From: Haemonchus contortus
Lineage: Eukaryota; Nematoda; Chromadorea; Rhabditida; Trichostrongylidae
Reading direction: 5' to 3'
DNA: 64,000 bases
Assembly (NCBI GenBank): GCA_000469685.2
Contig: LS997562.1
Coordinates: forward strand, 33,563,715 to 33,627,714
This document shows positions 22,651 through 33,600 of this stretch, piece after piece. The translations under genes and the position numbers were made by a program. Every line of letters starts with the position of its first letter. Position 1 is the stretch's first letter. Below the pieces are notes generated by a model. That model searched no databases and had not been told where the DNA came from. It saw nothing but the letters and a program-made list of their open reading frames with translations.

Positions 22651-24571
22651 CTACCACGCGCGGAACGTAGACTTCTTTCCTTGTTCTTTGTCGAACTCTG
22701 GATCTTGTGCCACCTAAAACATAATCAATTGACTTAAATCACAATTAGTCAAAGCATGAATAGTGCAATAATTTTCAACTTTGACGAAACTGGCATAGCA
22801 TTAATTTGATAGTTTAGAAAGTTACTAAGAATCAGTTACAATATCCCTTTTTTGCTCAGTTCCTCTAAATCGATCTCCAGCTACTCATGAATCAATGACA
22901 AATTAGTGAACAAATGAGATATGGGCAACCGCAACAAGTGAAAGCTCATATGATTTGAAAGTATTGGTAAAGACATCACAAAGAACTGCCAGAAACAAAA
23001 ATGGGAAAAAATACAGTTCACTGTTTCAGTTTCGTGACTAATCACAAACCTTCTTATAGTACTGCCAATCTTTAGACAGGGGCTTATCTCCTTCCAGCGG
23101 TGACTTCGACAAGAAGAACTCGTATGGTGGTTCGTAATGCTTCTTATCATGCCAGAACATACCCTTCTTCCAGAAGGAGTGGTCGAATTCTCCATTAGCT
23201 AGTTTTTCCTAAAAGGCAATGAATCAAAACGTTAAAAGCAACAGTTACTGATCAAACTCAGTGTGCAAAGCTGAGCAATAGACCATTGGTATTATTACGC
23301 CACTAAAGACTCAAACTATGACGGCTACCTACTCTTTCGTGAAAAGTACGGAACGGAAAGTTGAGAGAAGTAGCAAAACAAATAGACCTTGTGTTCCTTG
23401 ATAGCCTGCCTTCGTGCCTCCATTATTTCAGGATGACGCCGCTCCCAAATAAGTCGATGCTTTTGCTTCATGTAGGCATCGCGAACATCAGCTTCTCCAC
23501 CCAATTCACCATACTTTATGAAGAAGTTCAGCTCGTTCTCCTCCATATCTTCAATGACCTAAATGAAGAGTGAATACTGCCTTCACTGGACATAACTGAA
23601 AAGTACCAAGTAGTAGGGCGGACCTTCGCACAGCGTGAAAAGTCGGGTTCATGATAATTCATGCAGCGCTCAACACGTCCACGAAGGGTCTAAAACAGAG
23701 TGATCAGCCGAGTAACGGTTGACCTATGAAATTATTTGATACTGCAAACCTGAAGAATGAATCCATCGACCATTTTGTCGAGACGGTATTGCTCATTGGC
23801 CTCAAAGAAGCAAGCCTGAAAAAATTTCTAGTATAGTTGAGGCCGAGTTCACTCACTCTAAGGACTCAGTGTACGTTTGACGCGAGCCACAACTTCTTAA
23901 CAGTATCTCGTTGAGCGTAAACGACTGAACTAAATGCTTTCTATACACAGCGTAGATCAGTGAGGTTATACTTGGCTCAGTTGGTGTGATTATTTTCGTT
24001 CCTCGGCTCATATTTTGCAAAAACCTATAGCCATTCTACTACTACTAACCCTCATTTCGTACGTCAGTGTTCGGAGAAGCGAGAAAAAAAAGAGGGCACT
24101 TTAAGTATGACAACAACTGCTTTCGTTGCCTAACTCACCTGATCATTAACGCCACATTCATCTATTTCAGGCACTCGAGTCAATTTACGCTGGTAGTATG
24201 GCAAACGATTCCTATTATTGATGGGCTCAACAATTGTTTCTGAAAACAAAAGAATGTAAAGGAATGTAAGTCAATAGACACTGAAAATCTTAATGAATCG
24301 ATTTCCTAGAGACTTATCCAAATGCATATCTTCTCTAAAACACCTTCAAATCGAGCTCTTTGACAAATTCGCAAGGAGACCACTAAGAAAAGGGTGGAAA
24401 TATTTTCATACCTCTAAACCACGTAGCGGGAGCGTCAAATGCTTTGTGGGCGTAGTATTTTATTCGCGGATAAATTGTTCCGCGAGAATCGAGGTCACGA
24501 AGTTTCCAGTATGCATCCCATGCCGCCTTGTCTTCAGCTTGACGCTGCTCCAGCAAGCTGCTCGATCCCAT
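22651..24571 (-). CDS. NADH:ubiquinone oxidoreductase subunit NDUFB10 (complex I, PDSW)
   Basis: Seven exons give about 261 residues. Exon 1 (24571 to about 24410) starts MGSSSLLEQRQAEDKAAWDA. Exons near 24242-24145, 23815-23750, 23687-23625, 23560-23391, 23208-23050 and 22714-22651 follow with matching phases and end KKSTFRAW-TAG. The middle carries four spaced cysteines (EIDEC, ACFFEANEQYRLDKMVDG, VERCMNYHE, FSRCAK), the paired-Cys arrangement of NDUFB10. This accessory subunit sits in the membrane arm of respiratory complex I on the intermembrane-space side. The protein is longer than the roughly 170-residue vertebrate subunit because of a C-terminal Trp/Lys-rich extension (DHSFWKKGMFWHDKKHYEPP), which I take to be nematode-specific. 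The gene lies between exos-3 (about 360 bp upstream) and UPF0598 (about 395 bp downstream) on the same strand. Confidence 0.92.
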
Positions 24572-24931
24572 CTATCGACCCCTGGTAGTACCTTGAAGTC
24601 ATTTGCACAGAATATCCGAACGATGAATACTTGTCGCGAAAAATACGCAACGATAAATACTCATACAATGACTTTAAGAATTTTTATAGAACATACAATA
24701 AATAATTTAAACCAGCACAACTATTTTAAGAGAAACTGTTCCAAGCAGCTCAACAAAAACCCTGCGAAGGTAGAAAGAGGGAAAAATAACAAGGTGCATT
24801 TCATTCCTGGGTAACAATACTCGTTTGCGAGCAAATTCAACAAAGACCCCAGATACAATCACACATAAATCAACGACGTAAACTTACAAAGCACTGGAAA
24901 ACAAGATCTGTGTCTAGGGAAAATTATTTGT

Positions 24932-27476
24932 TCAGTTAGTCTCCATGTTTGCTCCTTCTGATACCTCTCCAACAGTGGGAAACCCTTTAGCTTTCCGAAT
25001 TTCATCTTCAACGTAGCCTGGTATATCGCTTTCCAAAACATATTCAGACCATTTGATAATATTGTATATCGTGATAATCTGCAATCTTTCGTCATCACCA
25101 ACATATTTCCACTAAAAATGAAAAAAAAAGTTACAAACATCTCTATGTACGGATCCTTTCAACCAAACTCGCCCATTCAGTCCGACAGTAATCTCAAATT
25201 TATAATCTTTTCCCAGAAGTTTCAACAACTGTGAATGAGTTGATAGGAGTCTTCGCGCCAGGTTGCAAGAGACCTGAAATAAACTACAGCAAACAGGTTG
25301 TAGTAGACTTTTTTTGAAAATCCTATCACTCTCAGAGGTGCTCGGAGGCGGTTGAGATTACACTTATTTCCTTTTGAAGAAGCCACATAACTCCTCAACG
25401 AAAAGTTAAACCGGAGATTATAACTGTAGCGCTTACCTTGAATAAGAAACCGCCTGACAAAAGTCCCATACCTCTCGCCCTTGAAACTGCGTCGACACAC
25501 GTTAGCTCGACGTCTGCATGAGCAAATTCGTCCATCACCTCAAATGGGAAAAGGAGAAATAAAAAGTAGAACACAAAATCTCAATCCCTGTAGTTTCAGA
25601 GAAAAGAACATAAAGCAGATCACCTGTGCGTATATGACATCACCAATTTTCAGATCAGGCCGATTACGCTTAGTTGCTCCTTCGAAAGCTAAAAATGATA
25701 TCTGAAATAGTTATCTCTCTGTAATGTTCTTGAAGGGAATAAAAACGAAAATGTGATCAAGTATGTAGGAAATTCCATTTATGTAACGATAAAGGATAAA
25801 GAACAAAGTTTTTGGCGTTAATCAACCCCGTCTGAGGGATGCGCCCCCGCACTCGACTTCCATTTAGAATCGTAGTGACGTAATGAGTGCATATGTGGCC
25901 TACAATGACTTGCGGTGGCCAGCCGATGTACAAGTCAGTGATTTTATCCTCCCAGACGAGTCTGGTACCAACTCAACGACCCCGGAGGGATGGAAGGCTT
26001 GGTTGGCCTAGGCAGGCATCGATCCAGGATTCGAACCCCTGACCGTGCGTGTGATATAGTGCGCCACTTGCCACTACACCCCCTCCGCCGTTATGTAACG
26101 ATAGTTCACATAAATAATTTAATAATAATAATTTTCAAAAACAGAATGAAAAATATCTTTCAGGGAGAAAGTGGAAATTCGTGTGCAAATACAAGAGGTT
26201 GACATATATGCTTCTGTAAACAGCTTGCTGTTTCATCAGATCTGACGAGTGAGACAGAAGATGGTAGTACGATGTCAAAATATCTGGTTACATTAGTTTA
26301 CGCCACCGCCTCAGCTGCCCTTATTCGCAGTAGCAAAGAAGGAGTTTGGTTGCGCAATTGTTGTTAGAAATAGATTTCTTAACGAGAAAAGAAAGCCATA
26401 GGTGGGTTTTAATTAAATCCGTTTTCAGGATTTGAGCAGGTTCCGACGTGGAAGAAACTTTCCAATCTGAAGATAGTGGCAGCAAGAGGTTGGCGCAACC
26501 TGCGCTACTGCTCGAGAATCTACAACTATTCTGCACAAAACTTTCCACGTCGAACTTCACAATGCACGGACTCCTTGAACCCACTCCATTGCTCTGATCT
26601 TACACCTATTGATAACTGTGACTTCAGAAAATGTCAAAAGAGCCAGATAGCAGTAAGAACCCATCGAAAACCATTTCCTTCGTATGAGCCAATCATCTAT
26701 TGCAGAAGAATGCGGAAACCTTTTTTTCGTGACATGTCTGAGAGTTTGCAAGAGCGATATGAACACTGACTATTGCGTGCGTGGGTGCCCACTTTAAACA
26801 TTTACGTTTTACATACTGTGTTTAATCGATACGCTAATAGTGTGTGTATGCAAAATTTATGATTTTTCTGAGGATAAATAATTCATGAATGATAAAGACT
26901 CAACGTACTCACTTTGAGAAGTGTGCATTTTGACATATACCTTTATTCGAATTCATAAAAACTATGCAAAATGGTCCAAAGTGAATAGCGTACCACTGCA
27001 TTTTCAGGTGTTCCAATTTCAAGTTTGTAGTAGTCGCCAGCAGAACCGGTTACAATTCCAAGTACCCGATCTCCTTTCTCAGCAACATATCTAGTGATAA
27101 CTAGCATTTACATTAGCAGTACTTTATGAATGCAATGAACACTGCCAAGTCTACCTTTTGGAATGAACACTTAGCCAGCACTTCTCTCCTTCTTTTTTGA
27201 AAATTCCTGGCTGTCGTGCAACCAAAGCTTCAGTATCGGGAACACGAGCAATACCATAACTGAAACAACACAATAGCATAATTATAGGAAGCCATATACA
27301 ACTGTTGCCTGTATCTCACAAAAAAATTGGACTACAGCTTTGGCAACTTGATAAACTCGTTTTAAATGATTGGAAACTGAATAAACATGGCACCGAGAAA
27401 CCCACCCGATAATTTTGGTATTTTCTTTTGGTATTCGCCCGGTGAGATCCTCTCCTGGTAAGCAGATTAAAGACAT
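24932..27476 (-). CDS. exos-3: Exosome complex component RRP40 (EXOSC3)
   Basis: Seven exons give about 255 residues. I chose the ATG at 27476 ([13 protein letters not shown]) because the frame upstream reaches a stop without another ATG. Then follow [20 protein letters not shown] (N-terminal domain) and an S1-like domain, [20 protein letters not shown], with [20 protein letters not shown]. The [16 protein letters not shown] exon and a KH-type C-terminal domain ([18 protein letters not shown]; then [20 protein letters not shown]) complete it, with a stop at 24932. The order and the GNG-like GLNG motif are those of RRP40, an RNA-binding cap subunit of the RNA exosome, which processes and degrades RNA in nucleus and cytoplasm. 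Human EXOSC3 is 275 residues. A SINE lies in the intron between 25704 and 26992. The gene heads the tight - strand cluster with NDUFB10 and UPF0598. Confidence 0.93.
25790..26090 (-). mobile_element. tRNA-derived SINE, full-length copy in an exos-3 intron
   Basis: The best-preserved copy: box A-like GGTGTAGTGGCAAGTGGC, box B GGGGTTCGAATCC, a body through TTGGTACCAGACTCGTCTGG, and a tail CTTTGTTCTTTATCCTTTAT. It is in the same orientation as exos-3. Confidence 0.88.
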
Positions 27477-27491
27477 GACAGCTTCATGCAA

Positions 27492-28212
27492 CAGGTCCGA
27501 ACTGCAACGCTCAAGTCGTGCTTAACGCGAATTACACCGCTTCCTTCGTTGTGTTGACCGCAATTGCACTAACTTACGTTTTTATGACGGCTCAAGTTCT
27601 TTGGCAGGGATGGGTCATAAAAAGTACTTGCAAAATGCGGGAGGTTCTTCGCTAACATGGGTAAGGTGTTTGTTCTTGTCGGAACTCCACAAACACCCTG
27701 ACGGGTATGCTCTTCCAAGAACTACTTGTGGAACTGAACCATTGCTTGAGTCTAATGTTAAGCTTTTATTCTACAAACTAGGATGGAACCAACGAATTTG
27801 CCTTGGGGGGAGGCACTTCCGAATAGCACGACCCTACCTTTCAATAAATGAGTTTTAGTACTCTTAAAGGCATATTTTTCGATTAACTTAGAAGAACAAT
27901 ATGCTCGATGATAAGTCAGACTGTTGGATTACATCCTCGCTCGAACCAATCTCCTCTACAATTGTTCCTACGGAAAAATCGTGAATAAATTCATTTTGTA
28001 CTTTGTCAATCAGCCTTTGGGATACGCATACGTGTATCATTTCCTTACATAATCAAAGGGGCGGATATGTGGGCTACACTAAATGAACGAGTTTGAAGTC
28101 CAGCAGATCTACAAGCCAGTACTTGTTTGGTAGCAATTATCAGGAATTCCGACACGTTTCTCGTCTCGGCATAGCGACAACTACAGGAATGTTATTGTCG
28201 TTATGCCGCCGA
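27492..28212. other. 5' flank of exos-3
   Basis: No exon recognised on either strand. The promoter of the - strand cluster should lie here. Confidence 0.35.
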
Positions 28213-28285
28213 GAACCGCGTCGGAATTCGATCCGCGGATCATGCGTGCGACAGTACACCTCTTACCATTATACCACCTCCGGCC
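28213..28285 (-). mobile_element. tRNA-derived SINE head, fragment
   Basis: On the - strand it reads GGAGGTGGTATAATGGTAAG followed by a degraded box B (GGATCGAATTCCGA). This matches only the tRNA-like head of the family. Confidence 0.6.
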
Positions 28286-28555
28286 TTTGCTACTAAAATG
28301 GAAACACCCGAACTAACGCAACTAATATCTCAACAGAAAGTAGAGTTGCTTTGAGTAGCGGGTTGCTGCTTAGCAATTTTGCCTTCCAAGTTCTTAATTA
28401 CTACTGCTGCTTCTTTGAATCTCTTTTAATCGTGAGAACGTTAACGAGGCAGACATTATTGGTCTTTCTCGTAGTTGAAGTTTACTCAGGGAACTGTGGA
28501 AAATATGCTATGATTTTTTGAGAACCCAAGATTTTTGTATGGTATTGTTAGTAGG

Positions 28556-28850
28556 GCGAAGGTGGTGTAGGGGCAAGCGGTGCATCGTCACCCACGCATG
28601 GTGACGGGTTTGAATCCCTGATCGACTATCGCCTAGTCCAATCAAGCCTCCCATCCCTCCGGGATCAATTAATTGAACCAGACTGTCTGGGAGGATAAAA
28701 GCACTTTTTTGTACATTGGCAGGCCACTGCAAGCCATTGTATAGGTCACATACGCATTCAACACGATTCTGAACAAAAGTCGAATGCGGGGCGAATCTCT
28801 GCGACAGGATTGGTTAACGCTCAGAGACTTCATCCCTTATCCTTTTTTAT
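28556..28850 (+). mobile_element. tRNA-derived SINE, full-length copy
   Basis: The + strand copy opens GCGAAGGTGGTGTAGGGG and has box B GGGTTTGAATCCC near 28608. It keeps the body block GAACCAGACTGTCTGGGAGG and ends at CTTCATCCCTTATCC, as in the other copies. Confidence 0.85.
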
Positions 28851-30618
28851 TGCCAACATTTAGAACTACAACATCCACATTAGGACTTCTTGAAGCAGTC
28901 ACTGATGGTTTCTCAAGACGGAAGATGGAAAGACCTCTAGTGGTGAAACGGTTTTCCCAAGAATAGCGATAGTAAGTGTCAAGTTTAAATCATCTAGAGC
29001 CCATGTACCCACTCTGACTTTAAGCGAACACTCGATTACCCAACCGCTTACCACTACGGAAACCGAAACAACCCCGCATAAGCAACACATGCTTAACTTA
29101 GAGACAGTTGAACATTGACCCAATTGAATCCTTTCCTAACCTCTGATATTCTAACCTTCATCTGTTTCTAAAGACCTTCGATAATTACAAGTACTACATA
29201 TTAATAGGAACATGGTCCCTTTACCCGCCCTTCTCCCGTCTACCTTTGGAGGCTTCTTTCCCATGTTAGTACTGTCATGTTGACTACAATTTAATTCATC
29301 TCTGATAAAAAGTGAATCGACAACAACAACAAGAATCATATTTTCTAATAAACATGTTCATTTTTTATGTGATGACAAAATTATCATACAGACACATAGA
29401 CATATAATCTACAACAACACATTTCTGCCGGTCAAACAAAACCTGAATAACTCGAATCGATTTGAAAACATCCAAGCACTTCTACCAATTTGTCTATTAT
29501 CACCTATATAAATGACTTGAAGGTAATCAACGGTTAGAATAAATATTTAATATTGTCTGAAAAGAGTCAAAACAAAAAAATCACAATTATCAGACTGTTA
29601 TTCGAAGAAAAAAGTCCATGCGGGCTCCAATCTGAATTTGCTAGGGGCAGTAACCCCGTTGAGGTATATCACCCATTCCCCCAGTCATCACTCCCCCCCC
29701 CCCGCCACTTCATTCCCTTTCCCTTGCCCCATCGATTTCCCATTACACATGAATGCACTTTGTTACATAGTTACTTACGCGAGGGATTAAACGGGGGAGG
29801 GTCTTCTAGCCATCCCCAGAGCAAAGGAAAGAGGGTTATTTGAAATTTTCCATAACCTACTTCCTATTACTTACTAATTCTCGATACTATTACTAATTTA
29901 CTTGTTTGTATGTTTGAAAACGAATTAAAAATGATAAAACATGGTAGAAGGCAGGGAATGATCTCAGAACCCGCAGGAACTTGTCGTCATTGTCATCGTC
30001 GAATTTTTGTTAGTACAGGGAGAGAGAATGGCTAGTAAAATCATACAGTAATCACGGAATATAGGGATTCGCCTAATATAGGCCAAAAATACACAAAAAA
30101 ACAGATAGAGCTATTTAGAAACTGATAGAACGGGGTATCTGTTCAAATAAAAAATAATAATAATTTCGAATAACAAAGAATCCAGGACGATAATTATTCT
30201 TACGCGTAACGAAGAAGGAGATCTCTTCTGTCGAAAGCAAGATTAGTGTATGAATGAATGTATGAATGAAAACCAGAGTGTCTATTGGTAGCTAGGCTCA
30301 ACTATACATACTAGCGAGTAGGTGGTACAGTAGGTAACTGAGTTGACTGGCTTATGATGATAGAATTTGAAAAAACACCCTGAACATTCAAAATATATTA
30401 AATCCATGTAAAACAAAACCTGAACTACTTCACATGAGGCTTTTGATAGAACAATATTCCAGCAGAAGATACTTGATAGTAGATGAATATGCATTCTCCC
30501 TGATCGTACTCTGTATAACATAGTATTTCAAGTGCTTGTTAGAGAGTCATAAATCAAATATACATAGCTATACATAAAACCTTTTCAAGACCATCCTCAA
30601 GAGGAAGTCCTCTGATGA
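28851..30618. other. Intergenic, 3' flank of the nuclear receptor gene
   Basis: No coding exon recognised. Contains an 11-nt C run near 29693 and short GAATGTAT repeats near 30250. AT-rich. Confidence 0.4.
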
Positions 30619-33600
30619 CTAGAAAAACGACACGTCTGGATACTTTTTTGAAATTTCCATAGTGAACGGATGTGGCTGCATCAAGTTGAACGTCTCTATT
30701 GTGACCAACGTTTCACGTTTGAATGCTGCTACTTTCTAAATTGAACAAAATATTCATTCAATGGAGACTACTTTGATTGTCATCCGAAAGCCTATCACAG
30801 GATCGAATGAAGATCTGATATTTAGATTTACTAAATTTTTGCGAGCATGGCTAACTGATCAAGTATACGTACTGATTACTGAAACAATCGGCGTAGAAGG
30901 ATCTGAGCTTTCCAGAAGAGAATCAGAAAATCTCGGCTACTGTAGGAGGAAACAAACAAGTTGCCACCCTTCATCGCTTTTCACAAACAATGATGCCTAT
31001 TTTTCTAATTAAACGACACTAATTTTCGGAATGTACATGATACCTAAAAGGTTTTACTTCCAAGGCGAAAGAATGGAGGACAGAAGACTCTCCCTCGAGC
31101 CCACAAAAGAGCAGGGCAGTGATTTTTAACATAAGTCAAAATACTCTTGACGTTACGTTAAGAAAAGCGAAATCGGATGTAGAAGAGGGCGTTCTTAACA
31201 TTCAAACCATATCACTACCCCTCTCATCCTAATGTCTCGCTCAAGTTAATCAAATCAGAAATTTCGAGTAATGTTAAACACCATTACCTGGACATTGCCA
31301 ATCCTCAACAAGATTTCTGCGAAACGAGAAGCACTTTCTGACACATCCTTCAACTTTTTATCGAGATGACGTCGTAACGATTCGAGAAGGCGACGCCGCT
31401 TAGCGGCAATCAGTTGCTGCGCTACCTCAGATAACGACAAACATTCTGAAATCAGATGGCAAAAATTTGTCGACATAAAACTAGCAGTCTTGAATTTAGA
31501 AACTTTACCCCACCCGGGTCATAGAAAAGCACTGCTTGAAGTAGTAAATACTCGATTTTAGTCATTTTCATCCTGCGAATAGGTACCAAGATGTTATTGA
31601 TGACTGCTACAACAGTTGGAATCAGACCACTACGCTCCTTCAAGGCATTCGCCGAGGGACTTCGGAAGCTGGAAACAAAAACCTGATGATATTCTCCACA
31701 GGCAATCGTACTGTCGTTTCGTTACCTACCCACTGAGGCCATCAGGGAAAACAATACGATCAGTGTATTTCTCAGGGGTATTGAAGGCTTCTGCCAATAC
31801 AAGATTAGAAAACGACGAATGTACCACGAGCCGCATCTGATCATCAAGAGCAAGTCGACTGAACACCTGAAAGGAAACAAAGATGTTTTCATTATAGAAC
31901 AAAAAGCAGCCCAATGAAATGGAAGAATGAAAAAAAAAGATAAAAAGGAAGAGATCGTAGACACCCAAAAATTACCTCAAACGATTTCGCCCACTCCACT
32001 AATACTGACAGTATTTTTGCACGCCAATATGAGAAGTTCGTCGAATAACCAACAGGCATCGGGTTTGCAGCATACTGGAACAAAGAACACAGTAGAGATG
32101 CCTTGCTCATTGGAAATAGTGATTTTTTTGAGTTAAATGTCTGAAAGATTGAGTCTCTACGTTGATCGACCCCCTTTCGGTATTCGCCCCGCATCCAACT
32201 CCACTCAGCATCGTAACAGCGTTTGAATGCGTATGTGGCCAGTATAACAAATAGCGGTGGACAATCCATGACAAATGTTTTTCTCTTCCCTTGCTTTTAC
32301 TTTCGGAGAAGTGTATGGCGCCAACTAACGGAGCACGGAGAAATGGAAAGGTCAGTCGGTTTGGGCGAATATCGATCCGCGACTCGACTCCCGGTCCATC
32401 CGTCTGTGATAGTGGTCCACTTGCCACTACACCATCTTCCCCCAGAATGATATGAATCACGAACTTGTGTTTTGCAAGGAGTCCGCGTTCTTGGAAGAGC
32501 GAGTAGGTCTGGAGCGGTACTGATCCGGAATTCAATCTCTGGGTCATATGTGTAATAATGGGCCAGTTGCATTACATCACCCTCACCCCCTTACCAGTTG
32601 GTGATTGATAACGTACAACTTGAATCAATTTATAGGCCACTTTCAATACAGGCAGGAAAGCATGCGGAGCTTGCAATTGGCCTCAATTTTACTGACCTCA
32701 GTGAGAAAAAACATCAGATTAGAAATTCAACGGCTGGACTATCGGCGTAATCAGTCATGTTTCAATAAACCTAGATGTTACACAAAAACCAGAATACACA
32801 AATAAGTACAAAGTTGGTGGAAGTGCAATTTGATGCGTTGCGTGCCTTCAAAGAATTTTCATTATTGAAACGGATAGCAAGTGGTAAGTATACCTTCTCG
32901 ATATCATCGAAAGCTTTGTAACCACTTCCCAATGCTTCCCGCAGAGAGGTGTGAATAGGCATGATAGTGGATGATAACAGAATTTGATACCTAAAACACG
33001 ATAATCACGTGTAGACACCATTCACTGAGTGATAATTGACGCTAACAGAGTTTAGGCCTACAGATTGCAAGCTTGTAAGGCTGTGACAGATGTGTTTGGG
33101 AGGGTGGAATCACATCATTCTTAACAGTTCGAAAAACCTGATTCATTCCCACTTAAAATTCACCATTCATAGGTAAAAGGGTGCTCGGAAGAAAGCCGAA
33201 TGCTGTGAGCAGAATGTCGAATGAGTGCTTATTACTTCACGGTAGTTCGTGGTGATCAGCATGAAATCAGAATGAATATTCCCTCAAAACTACCAAGTGG
33301 GAGACCATTTGTGCAATTTCGAACGGAAAGCCAACCCATTTTCGGTTACACCAATGTACGATCGAGCAATGCAGAACGGAATGAACTGTCACTGTAACGG
33401 TTCTTATTTTAGAAGTTAGTTTACTGTAAAAAAAATCGACTGAACAATGACGACAATCCTTAGAAAATCACCAAGATGAATAATAGATCTTGGAATTTTG
33501 CCAAGCGACAGGAAGCTTTCGAAGAATCACTACAATGAAAGTTTCGAACCAGGAACCTCAACCTGACACGACGTCCTTGGATGCGATGGGCCGTTCGAAT

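Noticed and set aside
24293..24814. 173-codon + strand frame
   Set aside because: It lies antisense over the first exon of NDUFB10 and shows no domain.
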